A stretch of 64,000 bases of DNA from Nonomuraea harbinensis (lineage in GTDB: Bacteria; Actinomycetota; Actinomycetes; Streptosporangiales; Streptosporangiaceae). How positions within the stretch are numbered: the stretch's first letter is position 1; each line of letters starts with the position of its first letter. Of the stretch, positions 7,700-15,944 are shown one piece after another. Where the stretch lies: contig NZ_JAHKRN010000035.1 in the NCBI RefSeq assembly GCF_019396385.1, forward strand, positions 33,015 to 97,014. Direction: 5' to 3'. The position numbers and the translations under genes were made by a program. The notes beneath the pieces are model-generated. The model was not told where the DNA came from, did not search any database, and was given only the letters and a program-made list of their open reading frames with translations.

Positions 7700-9190
7700 A
7701 TGAAGACGCTGGGCAAGATCGCGCTCGCGGTGCTCGGGCTGCTCGTGGCCGCCGTGTGGCTGGTCATCCTGCGGCTGAAGGACGTGCCGCCGGTCGCGCT
7801 CGTCACGTACGGGGCCGTGCTCGTCGCGTTCCTCGGCGGCGTGCTGTGGCCGGGGCGGCTCGGGCGGCGGCGGGCGCTGCTGTTCCTCGGCGTCCCGGCG
7901 GGGCTGGGCACGCTGGCCCTGTACTTCGCGGTCGTGTTCTACGTCACCGACGCGCCGGTGCTGCTCGGAGCCGTGGCCGTGGCGTGCCTGCTGGCGGCGC
8001 TCGCGGGCGCGGTCCGGCGCGGGCGCGGCGGGGCGGGGCCGTCGAGGCGCGCCCTGCTGACGGGCGGGGCCGGGATCCTGCTGGGCGCGCTGGCCGGGCT
8101 GTCCACCGGCCCGGTCGCCCGCCACCGGAGCGAGATCGAGGCCAGGTGGCGGCGCGAGACGCAGGCGGCGCTGCGCGCGCCCGGGGCGCGGCGGCCCGTC
8201 GCCGACGGCCGGGTGCGGGTGTTCCCGCTGCACGTCGGCGACACGGTCGTGCCGTACGGCCAGTTCTACGGCGGGCTCGACGGGTGGGAGGGGCTTCCCG
8301 GTTACGTCCGCACGCTGGTGGACAAGGCGCAGATCACGGTGCCGGTCCACGCGTACCTGATCGATCACCCGCGACACGGGCTGATGCTGGTCGACACGGG
8401 CGTCAACGGGGCGCAGGCCCACGATCATGACGGGTACTATCGGCACAACCTCGCCTCGCGCCTGCTGACCGAGCGGAACGAATACCAGCTGACCCCCGAG
8501 CAGGACCTGCGGGTGCGGGTGGCCCGCCTCGGCTACGACCTCAAGGACGTCACCACCGTGTTCCTCACCCACGTGCACGAGGACCACGCCGGCGGTCTCC
8601 GTCACCTGGCGCACGCCCGCGTCGTGCTGGACCGCCGCGACTGGGAGCAGGGCACGCTCTACGCGCACACGTTCGGGGAGGTCCGGGACGCCCTGGTGTT
8701 CCCCGCGTACGGGTCCGGGCCCTTCCACGCCTTCCCCGAGAGCCACGACCACTTCGGCGACGGCAGCGTCGTCCTGCTGCCCACGCCCGGCCACTCGCCC
8801 GGCCACCTGTGCGTGGCGCTGCGCATGGACGGCGGCACCGCGCTGTTCCTGGGCGACACCCTCTACACGCTGCCGCACCTGGCGGTCGGCCAGGTGCGGC
8901 AGATGACGGTCGGCGGGCAGGCCACCGCCGACCAGCTGGAGGCCGCCGAGCGGGTGCGGCGCACGCTGGCCGCCGACCCCGCCATGGCGCCGCTGTTCGC
9001 GCACGACAACACGGCCTACCAGACTGAAGCGGTCGCCACGGCCTTCCGCGAAGGGCTGCCGGAAGCGGACGGGTTCCGGCGGCTGCGCGACCACCTCGGC
9101 GGCGTGCTCACCGCCGACTGGCGGCTGCGGCCGGGGCACGCCCCGGCCTTCGCGCCGGGCGAGGGCGTCGGGCGGGTGGAGTTCCGGTGA
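7700..9190 (+). CDS. Membrane-tethered metallo-beta-lactamase-fold hydrolase
   Basis: The 496-residue protein has roughly four membrane segments in its first 135 residues and then a soluble metallo-beta-lactamase domain (about 165-490). Zinc ligands are seen in THVHEDHAGGL (HxHxDH), in TPGHSPGH and in the Asp of LFLGDTLYTLP. The layout and the insert FYGGLDGWEGL resemble N-acyl-homoserine-lactonase/AttM-like enzymes, so lactone or ester hydrolysis is plausible. GGAGGG lies upstream of the ATG. The GTG of the TetR gene overlaps its stop codon. Fusion to an N-terminal membrane bundle is unusual for lactonases, which are normally soluble. The substrate remains unknown. Confidence 0.82.
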   Translation: MKTLGKIALAVLGLLVAAVWLVILRLKDVPPVALVTYGAVLVAFLGGVLWPGRLGRRRALLFLGVPAGLGTLALYFAVVFYVTDAPVLLGAVAVACLLAALAGAVRRGRGGAGPSRRALLTGGAGILLGALAGLSTGPVARHRSEIEARWRRETQAALRAPGARRPVADGRVRVFPLHVGDTVVPYGQFYGGLDGWEGLPGYVRTLVDKAQITVPVHAYLIDHPRHGLMLVDTGVNGAQAHDHDGYYRHNLASRLLTERNEYQLTPEQDLRVRVARLGYDLKDVTTVFLTHVHEDHAGGLRHLAHARVVLDRRDWEQGTLYAHTFGEVRDALVFPAYGSGPFHAFPESHDHFGDGSVVLLPTPGHSPGHLCVALRMDGGTALFLGDTLYTLPHLAVGQVRQMTVGGQATADQLEAAERVRRTLAADPAMAPLFAHDNTAYQTEAVATAFREGLPEADGFRRLRDHLGGVLTADWRLRPGHAPAFAPGEGVGRVEFR

Positions 9191-9786
9191 CGGGCGGCGG
9201 GCGTCCCCGCGGCAGGCCGCGCGACCCGGGGGCCGACGACCTGATCATGAAGGCGGCGCTGGAGCTGTTCGCCGAGCGCGGCCTGGAGGGCGCGAACTTC
9301 GAGCAGATCGCCAAGCGCGCCGGCGTGGCCAAGGTGACCGTCTACCGGCGCTGGTCGTCCAAGGAGGAACTGCTCGTCCAGGCGATCGAACGGGCCCGCA
9401 CGGTCGCGCCCGAGGAGGAGATCTGGGCCGGCGCCGACGTCCCCGAGCAGGACGGGCGGCTGATGGACTCGTGGGCGACCACGTTCGGCGACGCCCGCTT
9501 CCGCGCCGTGCTGGCCCAGCTCATCGGGTCGAGCGTGACCCATCCTTCGCTGCTGGAGACGTACCGCGAGACCTACATCGAGCCGCGGCGGCGGCTCGTC
9601 CTGGAGACGCTGGAGCGCGCCCGGCGCGACGGGCGGCTGGCCGCCGGCGCCGACGTGGAGGCGGCCGTCGACATGGTGGTGGGCGCGGCCATGTACCGCA
9701 TGCTCGTCGGCCCCCGCGACGACGACACCCGCCGCTACCTGGAGCGCGTCATCCGCCAGGCCGGCCTGTCGCCCGGGGATCAGTAG
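9187..9786 (+). CDS. TetR-family transcriptional repressor
   Basis: The 199-residue protein has an N-terminal helix-turn-helix (LELFAERGLEGANFEQIAKR, then AGVAKVTVYRRWSSKEELL) typical of TetR/AcrR regulators. An all-helical ligand domain follows, with PRRRLVLETLERARRDGRL of the TetR_C_16-like type. The GTG start overlaps the stop of the MBL gene, so the two are co-transcribed and coupled. The likely target is the 34-bp inverted repeat at 7655-7688, where it would repress its own operon and perhaps the divergent unknown gene until a ligand binds. The ligand could be the MBL enzyme's substrate; this is inference. Confidence 0.88.
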   Translation: MTGGGRPRGRPRDPGADDLIMKAALELFAERGLEGANFEQIAKRAGVAKVTVYRRWSSKEELLVQAIERARTVAPEEEIWAGADVPEQDGRLMDSWATTFGDARFRAVLAQLIGSSVTHPSLLETYRETYIEPRRRLVLETLERARRDGRLAAGADVEAAVDMVVGAAMYRMLVGPRDDDTRRYLERVIRQAGLSPGDQ

Positions 9787-9974
9787 CGGCGGCGCCCGCC
9801 GAACGTCTTTCCGAGACGGAAGCCGCCCGGCAGGCGGAGGGTGACGTGACGGCGGCCGTCCGGCGAGGTGGACACGCGGATGCGGCGGTTGCCGACGCTG
9901 TGCCCGACGCCGCGCCGCGACAGGTTCACCCGGAAGGGTCCCACCTTGATCGACTTACGGTAGTGCCAGCCCAT
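9780..9974 (-). CDS. DUF4236 small basic protein
   Basis: This 64-residue, strongly basic protein matches the DUF4236 pattern: GWHYRKSIKVGPFRVNLSRRGVG at the N-terminus (short core FRVNLSRRG) and a C-terminus rich in Gly and Arg. The function of the family is unknown. GGAGAGA lies just upstream of the ATG. The gene overlaps the end of the TetR gene by 7 bp in convergent orientation and probably has its own promoter in the 64-bp gap before the GH127 gene. Confidence 0.75.
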   Translation of the reverse strand: MGWHYRKSIKVGPFRVNLSRRGVGHSVGNRRIRVSTSPDGRRHVTLRLPGGFRLGKTFGGRRRY

Positions 9975-10038
9975 GTCTCTCCTCCGGCTCCGGATCGTCT
10001 ATCGGGAAGAACGACCGGGGAGCCGGTGAGGGTTCCCG

Positions 10039-11868
10039 TCAGTCGGCCACCGGGAGCCAGACGCGCATGGTGGCGGGGCCGCGGTTGCCCCAGCGGTGGT
10101 ACGGGATCAGCCGCAGCGTCGCCGCCGGGCCGCCGTTCCATCCGTGGGGGCGGTCGCGGTACGGCCACGGCCCCGCCGGGGAGGCGCCGAGCACCGCCTC
10201 GGTCTCCAGCTCGACCACCTCGCCGCGGGCGTGCTCGGACAGCGGGGCGCCCGGCCGGACGGCCACCTCGGCGAGCGGCGGCTCGTCCCCGACGGACTCG
10301 GCGCAGTACACCAGCGGCCCCCGTTCGACGGTGACGCAGCCGCGCAGGGCGTCGATCCGCCGGTCGGGGTAGGTCCAGCGGGGTTCCATCGGCAGCTCCA
10401 GCACGAGCGCGTCACCGGCCCGCCACTCCCTCTCCACGTCCGCGTACCCGGGCGCGACCGCGCGGGTCTCCCGGGTGTCCGGGGAGGCGGCGGCCTCCTG
10501 GTACGCGAGCGTCGCCGAGGAAGCCCAGGCCGGGACGCGCAGCGAGATCCGGCCCGCCCCGCCCTCCAGCACCCGTACGGTCACCGTGCCGTCCCACGGA
10601 TAGCCGGTCTCCACCCGCAGCCGCAGGTCACCGTGGCTGATCTCGCCCGGCGTGTACTGGTGGATCCGCACCCCGTCCGCGCCGGACGTCGCCAGGTAGG
10701 CGGGCAGCGAGGCCAGCGTGCGGGCGACGTTGTTGGGGCAGCAGGACACGTCGAACCAGGGAGAGCGCAGCCCGCCCTCGGCGGCGTGGTTGACGCCGTC
10801 GTGCGGCACCGCGGGCACCCGCACCTGCAGGGGGTTGGCGTAGAAGAACGACCGGCCGTCCAGCGCGACGCCGGTGGCGAGCATGTTGTACAGCGTCCGC
10901 TCGGTCAGGTCGGCGTAGCGGACGTCGCCGGTGGCCAGCAGCAGCCGGTGCGCCAGCATGATCGAGGCGATGCTCGCGCAGGTCTCGTTGTAGGCCCGGT
11001 CCGGCGGCAGCTCGTAGTCCTCGCCGAACGACTCGTCCTGGTGCCGCGACCCCATGCCGCCGGTCAGGTGGGTGCGGCGGGCGACCGTACGCTCCCACTG
11101 CGCCTCGACGGCCTTCAGCAACTCCTCGTCGCCGGTCTCGACGGCCACGTCCACCACGCCCGAGGCCAGGTAGAGCGCCCGCACGACGTGCCCGCGGAAC
11201 ACCTGCGCCTGCCGGACCGGCACGTCGTCCTGGAAGTAGCCGCGGCCGAACGGGATGTCGGCGAGCGCGGGCAGGCCGCGCCGCTCCACGAAGCGCCGGG
11301 CCATCTCCAGGTAGCGCTCGACCCCGGTCACCCGGTAGAGCTCGACGAGCGCCATCTCGATCACGGGGTGCCCGCAGGTCTCCGTGCCCTCCATGAACCG
11401 GCGGCAGACGTGGTCGGCGGCCCGCGTCGCCACCCGCGTCAGCCGGTCCTCGCCGTGCATGCGCAGCCGGGCGACGCCGGCCTGGATGAGGTGGCCGTAG
11501 CAGTAGAGCTCGTGGCCCCACTCCAGATCGGTGTAGCGGCTGCCCGACCAGCGGGTGTTGATGTAGCCGTCGCCTTCCTGGACCCTGGCCACGGTCTCGG
11601 CCAGCTCGGGCAGGTCCGGATGGTCCGCCCAGGCCATGGCCTCCAGCAGCTTGTAGATCTCCGAGTCGCTGAACTCCCGGCCCCGCCGCGGGCCTTCGCC
11701 GCGGAAGTTGCCGATCCAGCCTTCGCGTTCCTCCCACTCCCTGCAGTGCGCGATGGTGACCTCGCGGTTGAGCGCCACCCGGTCGCCCCAGAAACCGGGC
11801 GAGATCCGTACCGCGTCGAGGCCGAGGGGAGACAGCACGCCCGAGGAGGGCAGGACAGGGTTAGCCAC
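10039..11868 (-). CDS. GH127 beta-L-arabinofuranosidase
   Basis: The 609-residue protein belongs to the GH127 (DUF1680) family and would release L-arabinofuranose from beta-linked arabinosides (EC 3.2.1.185). The Zn-site and nucleophile pattern of the family is present: Glu and Cys in YNETCASIAS near residue 295 and the Cys pair in SCCPNN near residue 375. The alpha/alpha barrel covers about the first 420 residues and beta domains follow. There is no signal peptide, so the enzyme is intracellular and acts on imported oligosaccharides. It overlaps the end of the MalG-like permease gene by 8 bp and is the last gene of the solute-binding protein, permease, permease, GH127 operon. Confidence 0.94.
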   Translation of the reverse strand: MANPVLPSSGVLSPLGLDAVRISPGFWGDRVALNREVTIAHCREWEEREGWIGNFRGEGPRRGREFSDSEIYKLLEAMAWADHPDLPELAETVARVQEGDGYINTRWSGSRYTDLEWGHELYCYGHLIQAGVARLRMHGEDRLTRVATRAADHVCRRFMEGTETCGHPVIEMALVELYRVTGVERYLEMARRFVERRGLPALADIPFGRGYFQDDVPVRQAQVFRGHVVRALYLASGVVDVAVETGDEELLKAVEAQWERTVARRTHLTGGMGSRHQDESFGEDYELPPDRAYNETCASIASIMLAHRLLLATGDVRYADLTERTLYNMLATGVALDGRSFFYANPLQVRVPAVPHDGVNHAAEGGLRSPWFDVSCCPNNVARTLASLPAYLATSGADGVRIHQYTPGEISHGDLRLRVETGYPWDGTVTVRVLEGGAGRISLRVPAWASSATLAYQEAAASPDTRETRAVAPGYADVEREWRAGDALVLELPMEPRWTYPDRRIDALRGCVTVERGPLVYCAESVGDEPPLAEVAVRPGAPLSEHARGEVVELETEAVLGASPAGPWPYRDRPHGWNGGPAATLRLIPYHRWGNRGPATMRVWLPVAD

Positions 11869-12625
11869 GCAGAGCTCCTGACATGAATCCGCGCACGTAG
11901 TGGCGCTGCAGCACGATGAACAGGATGAGACAGGGGACGGCCATGACCATGACGCCGGCCTGGAGCATGCCGTAGTCGATCGCGCCCATGGTGCGCGAGG
12001 TCATGCTGACCACGGCCACCGGCAGGGTGAACGAGGCGCCGTCGTTGAGCAGGATGAGCGGCGCGAAGAAGTCGTTCCACGAGGCGAGGAACGCGAACAG
12101 GCCCACGGTGATCAGCGCCGGCCGCACGGCGTGCAGCAGGATCCTGGTGAACGCCAGGAACGTGCCGCACCCGTCCACCAGCGCCGCCTCCTCCAACTCG
12201 CGCGGGATCGCCTCGAACGCGTTGCGCATCATGAACAGCGCGAACGGGAGCTGGAACATGACGAACACCAGCGAGAGCCCGACCAGCGAGTTCTGCAGCC
12301 CGAGATAGCCGAGCAGCACGTACAGCGGGATGAGGATCGTCGCGTACGGCACCATGAGGATGGCCAGCGTGGCCAGGAACAGGAGGTTCTTGCCGGGGAA
12401 GTCGAAGCGGGCGAAGGCGTAGCCGCCCAGCGCCGACACGACCAGCGTGCCGCCGACGGTCATGACGGCGACGAGCACGCTGTTGGCGGCGTAGGTGCCG
12501 ACGCCCTCGCCGTAGGCGGCCATCTCGACGTAGTTGGACGGTTCCTCCAGCGAGGCGTAGCCGCTCCACAGCAGCGGGAACAGGAACAGCACCGCCAGCG
12601 CCGACAAGGTCGTGTAGTACCTCAT
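11861..12625 (-). CDS. Carbohydrate ABC transporter permease, MalG type
   Basis: The 254-residue inner permease has six membrane segments and the ATPase-docking EAA loop (EAALVDGCGTFLAFTRILL) near residue 160. With the MalF-type partner it forms the translocation path of a CUT1 oligosaccharide importer. The ATG at 12625 overlaps the upstream permease stop by 4 bp, and the gene's end overlaps GH127. No ATPase gene is in this operon, which is usual for actinobacterial CUT1 systems that share an MsiK-type ATPase encoded elsewhere. The expected cargo is arabino-oligosaccharide, inferred from GH127. Confidence 0.92.
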   Translation of the reverse strand: MRYYTTLSALAVLFLFPLLWSGYASLEEPSNYVEMAAYGEGVGTYAANSVLVAVMTVGGTLVVSALGGYAFARFDFPGKNLLFLATLAILMVPYATILIPLYVLLGYLGLQNSLVGLSLVFVMFQLPFALFMMRNAFEAIPRELEEAALVDGCGTFLAFTRILLHAVRPALITVGLFAFLASWNDFFAPLILLNDGASFTLPVAVVSMTSRTMGAIDYGMLQAGVMVMAVPCLILFIVLQRHYVRGFMSGALRG

Positions 12626-13539
12626 CTGAGCCTCCGCATCATCAGGACGTTCAGCCCGACCAGCGCGACCAGCAGCACCACCGACATGGCCGCGGCGCCG
12701 CCGAGGTCGAAGCGGAAGAACGCGGCGCGGTAGATCACCATCACCATCGACACCGTGCTGTTGTCCGGGCCGCCGTTGGTGAAGATGAAGAACTGGTCGA
12801 AGGCGAGCAGGGAGCCGGTGATGCTGAGGATCAGCATCAGCGCGAGCGTCGGGCGCAGCAGCGGCAGCGTGATGCGGGTGAAGATCTGCCACCGGTTGGC
12901 GCCGTCGCTCCTGGCCGCCTCGTACACCTCGGTCGGGATCGCCTGCAGGCCGGTCAGCAGGATCAGCATGTTGAACCCGGCGAAGCGCCACAGCACCAGC
13001 GCGATCGTGGAGAACAGCGCCATGTTCGGGGTGCCGGTCCACTTGACGGGCTCGTCGGTGACGCCCAGCGCGCGCAGCATCGGGTCGATCGGGCCGAAGT
13101 CGGCGTTCAGCATGCCGTAGAACAGCAGCGAGGTGGCGGCGAAGCCGACCGCGCCCGGCAGGAAGAACGCGGTGCGGAAGAACCCGACCCCCGGCCTGCT
13201 CTCCTGCACGAGCAGCGCCAGGCCGAGCGCGACCGCCGACAGCAGCACCGTGATGATCACGGTGTACTTGAGCGTGAAGAAGACCGAGTCCACGAAGAGC
13301 GCGTTGTCGGCGATCTTCGTGTAGTTGTCCGGCGCGTTGAACGTCGCCTGTCCCAGCAGGGGCCAGCGGTTCAGCGACATCCACAGCACCAGCAGCAGCG
13401 GCGCGATGAACAGGACGGCCACGATGACGGCGGTGGGCATGGCGTACAGCCAGCCCTGGGCCTTGCGGCCGCGCCACCATGAGACGGGCGGCGCGCCGTG
13501 CCCCGCCCGTCCCCTGGGCCTGCGGACGGTCAACGTCAT
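12622..13539 (-). CDS. Carbohydrate ABC transporter permease, MalF/UgpA type
   Basis: The 305-residue protein has an Arg-rich cytoplasmic start, six membrane helices, and an EAA loop EAARSDGANRWQIFTRITL near residue 220, all characteristic of the CUT1 MalF/UgpA group. It pairs with the MalG-type permease (4-bp overlap) and the lipoprotein encoded just upstream (4-bp overlap). The three genes are translationally coupled. The subunit sits in the cytoplasmic membrane. Specificity is set mainly by the binding protein and is inferred to be an L-arabinose-containing oligosaccharide. Confidence 0.92.
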   Translation of the reverse strand: MTLTVRRPRGRAGHGAPPVSWWRGRKAQGWLYAMPTAVIVAVLFIAPLLLVLWMSLNRWPLLGQATFNAPDNYTKIADNALFVDSVFFTLKYTVIITVLLSAVALGLALLVQESRPGVGFFRTAFFLPGAVGFAATSLLFYGMLNADFGPIDPMLRALGVTDEPVKWTGTPNMALFSTIALVLWRFAGFNMLILLTGLQAIPTEVYEAARSDGANRWQIFTRITLPLLRPTLALMLILSITGSLLAFDQFFIFTNGGPDNSTVSMVMVIYRAAFFRFDLGGAAAMSVVLLVALVGLNVLMMRRLR

Positions 13540-14801
13540 TGCTGCAGGGACTTCGTGACCTCGGCGTTCAGCTCGCCCGCCTTGGCGGCGTCACCGAACA
13601 CCGCCTCGCGGGCCAGCCGCAGCCACGGCCCCTGCGGGTCGTTGAACGTCTGCCCGAAACGCAGCGCGTACGGCGTCTCGCCCTTGCCGACCAGCGAGTT
13701 GATCAGCACCACGCGCGGGTCCTCGGCCGAGTACTTGTTGTCGGCCAGGTCGGTACGCGCGACCACGTCCTTGTTCTTGGCCATGACCTCGACCTGCGCC
13801 TCGTCCGAGACGGTCCAGGACAGGAACTCCCAGGCCGCGTCGGCGTTCTGCGAGGTGGAGGAGATGCCGATCGAGTCGCCGCCGACGAAGGTGGACTCGC
13901 CGCCGTCGGGGCCGGCGATCGCGGTGACGCCGATCTTCATGTCCGCCGGCATCATGCCGAGCGTGGTCGAGGGCATCGGCATGACGCCGATCTCGCCCTT
14001 CGGGAAGAAGCCGGTCCAGGTCGGGCCCTGCTCCTCCTTGGTGGTGGGGCCGGTGGCGCCCTTCTCGTGCAGCTCGCGGTAGATCTTGAAGACGTCGGTC
14101 ATCGCCGGCTGGTCGTTGAGCGACTCGGTGCCCTCCGCGTTCATCACCTGGGCGCCGGCCGCCCAGACCGAGGGCCAGAAGGTGAACACGTAGCAGCCGC
14201 CGCAGTTGCCGCCGAAGAACGTGCCGTGCACCTTGCCGTCCTTGCCGAGCTTCTCCTGGACGGTGGTGGCGTGCTGGGCGAACTCCTTGAGCGTCTTCGG
14301 CCCCTGCTCGGGGTCCAGCCCGGCCTTCTCGTACAGGTCCTTGTTCCAGAACCAGACCGACAGGTCGAGCGTGTGCGGCAGCGTGTACTGGCGGCCGTCC
14401 TGGGTGCCGAGCTTCATGTGGGACGGGGCCAGGCCGTCCTTGAACGGCAGGGCGGCGATCCGGTCGGTGATGTCCAGGAACAGGCCCTGCGAGGTGTAGT
14501 TCGGCACGAAGATGACGTCGGCGGCGAACACGTCGGGCAGCTGCTTGGCGCCCGCGGCGGCGGCGATGCGCGGCTGGTAGTTGTCCGTCGGGATGACCGT
14601 CAGCTTCACCTGGTTCTTGTGGCTGCTGTTGTACGCCTTGACCAGCCGCTCGCTCTGCGCCTGGGTGGCGGCTCTGGTCCACATGGTGATCGTCACGGGC
14701 TCGTCGGCGGGCTGCTGCCCGCCTCCGCCTCCACCCCCGCCACAGGCGGCGGTGAGCGTTAACAACGCGAGGGTGGCTATTCCGGCCAGCCGTCGTCTCA
14801 T
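13536..14801 (-). CDS. Sugar-binding lipoprotein of CUT1 ABC importer
   Basis: The 421-residue protein has a lipoprotein signal with lipobox LTAAC (Cys at residue 20) followed by a run of eight glycines as a flexible linker. It is a family 1 extracellular solute-binding protein (VTITMWTRAATQAQSERLV at the start of the mature fold; FFPKGEIGVMPMPSTTLG in the hinge region). Anchored on the outer face of the membrane, it captures oligosaccharide and delivers it to the two permeases. GAAGGAG lies before the ATG. It is the first gene of the operon, behind a TTGACA/TACGTT promoter with a LacI-type operator, and faces the LacI gene. Confidence 0.92.
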   Translation of the reverse strand: MRRRLAGIATLALLTLTAACGGGGGGGGQQPADEPVTITMWTRAATQAQSERLVKAYNSSHKNQVKLTVIPTDNYQPRIAAAAGAKQLPDVFAADVIFVPNYTSQGLFLDITDRIAALPFKDGLAPSHMKLGTQDGRQYTLPHTLDLSVWFWNKDLYEKAGLDPEQGPKTLKEFAQHATTVQEKLGKDGKVHGTFFGGNCGGCYVFTFWPSVWAAGAQVMNAEGTESLNDQPAMTDVFKIYRELHEKGATGPTTKEEQGPTWTGFFPKGEIGVMPMPSTTLGMMPADMKIGVTAIAGPDGGESTFVGGDSIGISSTSQNADAAWEFLSWTVSDEAQVEVMAKNKDVVARTDLADNKYSAEDPRVVLINSLVGKGETPYALRFGQTFNDPQGPWLRLAREAVFGDAAKAGELNAEVTKSLQQ

Positions 14802-14831
14802 GGTGACTCCTTCGGTCCCCGCGGACTAAAA

Positions 14832-14845
14832 GGTTTTCGGAAACG
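14832..14845. promoter_or_regulatory. LacI-type operator over the importer -10 box
   Basis: CGTTTCCGAAAACC (read on the minus strand) is a near-palindrome with a central CG and lies across the -10 region of the importer operon. It differs from the operator motif of the arabinose genes downstream, matching the presence of a different LacI protein at 14922. Confidence 0.55.
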
Positions 14846-14870
14846 TAGAAGAAACCTCAGGCCATGTCAA
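14842..14870 (-). promoter_or_regulatory. Promoter of the oligosaccharide importer/GH127 operon
   Basis: On the minus strand, TTGACA (14865-14870) is followed after exactly 17 nt by TACGTT (14842-14847). This is a near-ideal vegetative promoter, about 40 nt before the ATG of the binding-protein gene. Confidence 0.75.
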
Positions 14871-14921
14871 CGGTGTTAGGGTCTTCTCTAGCTGATCGGT
14901 GAGAGAAAAGGGTTTCGAGAG

Positions 14922-15944
14922 ATGGCGGTTAGGCGGGCGACCATCAACGATGTGGCCTCGCTGGCGGGGGTGTCGGTCGCCACGGCGTCCAAGGCGCTCA
15001 ACGGGCGGCAGGACGTGCGGGCCTCCACCCGGCAGCGGGTGCTGGCGGCCGCGGAGGAGCTGGCGTTCCAGCCGAGCCCGCTCGCGCGCGGGCTGTTGTC
15101 CGGGCAGACCCGCACGGTGGGGCTGCTGACCTCCGACAGCGCCGGCCGGTTCAGCATCCCGGTGCTGCTCGGCGCGGAGGACGCGTTCGGCGCGGGGGAG
15201 ATGGCGGTGCTGCTGTGCGACGCCCGCGGCGACGCGATCAGGGAGCAGCACCACCTGCGGGCGCTGCTGTCGCGGCGCGTCGACGGGCTGATCGTGGTGG
15301 GGGAGAGCACCGACCCGCGGCCCTCGGTGAGCAAGGACCTGCCGGTGCCGGTCGTGTACGCGTACGGGCCGTCGGAGGATCCGTCGGACGTCTCGTTCGT
15401 GCCCGACGACGTGGGCGGGGCGATGCTCGCGGTGCGCCACCTGCTCGCGCTCGGGCGGCGCCGGATCGCGCACGTCACCGGCCCGGTCGACTACAAGGCC
15501 GCGGGCGACCGCGCCGAAGGGCTGGCCGCGGCGCTCGGCGAGGCCGGGGTGGCGCAGGCCGGGGAGACGCTGTGGGGCACGTGGTCGCAGCGGTGGGGGC
15601 GGCACGCCGCCGAGATGCTGCTGACGGCGGGCCCCGAGATCGACGCGGTCTTCTGCGGCAGCGACCAGATCGCGGCCGGGTTCGTGGAGGCGGCCCGCGA
15701 GCTGGGGCGGCGGGTGCCCGACGACCTCGCGGTGGTCGGCTACGACAACTGGGAGGTGCTGGCCGCCGAGACCCGGCCGCCGCTGACGACCGTCGACCCC
15801 AGCCTGGAGCGGCTGGGGCGCACGGCGGCCCAGCACCTGTTCGCGGCGATCGGCGGCAAGGCGACGCCGGGGGTCCACAAGATGGACTGCAAGCTCGTCA
15901 TCAGAGACTCCACCGCCCGGTTCACCGGTCCCCGCTCAGCCTGA
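14922..15944 (+). CDS. LacI-family repressor of the importer/GH127 operon
   Basis: The 340-residue regulator has the LacI helix-turn-helix (TINDVASLAGVSVATASKAL, residues 7-26), a hinge helix (PSPLARGLLSG) and a periplasmic-binding-protein-like ligand domain ending with VVGYDNWEVLAAETRPPLTT. It is divergent from the importer operon and most likely represses it through CGTTTCCGAAAACC at 14832-14845. The inducer is probably an arabinose-containing sugar taken up by the importer. Its HTH differs from those of the other two LacI proteins in the window. Its last 23 bp overlap the tail of the GH51 gene in convergent orientation. Confidence 0.92.
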   Translation: MAVRRATINDVASLAGVSVATASKALNGRQDVRASTRQRVLAAAEELAFQPSPLARGLLSGQTRTVGLLTSDSAGRFSIPVLLGAEDAFGAGEMAVLLCDARGDAIREQHHLRALLSRRVDGLIVVGESTDPRPSVSKDLPVPVVYAYGPSEDPSDVSFVPDDVGGAMLAVRHLLALGRRRIAHVTGPVDYKAAGDRAEGLAAALGEAGVAQAGETLWGTWSQRWGRHAAEMLLTAGPEIDAVFCGSDQIAAGFVEAARELGRRVPDDLAVVGYDNWEVLAAETRPPLTTVDPSLERLGRTAAQHLFAAIGGKATPGVHKMDCKLVIRDSTARFTGPRSA

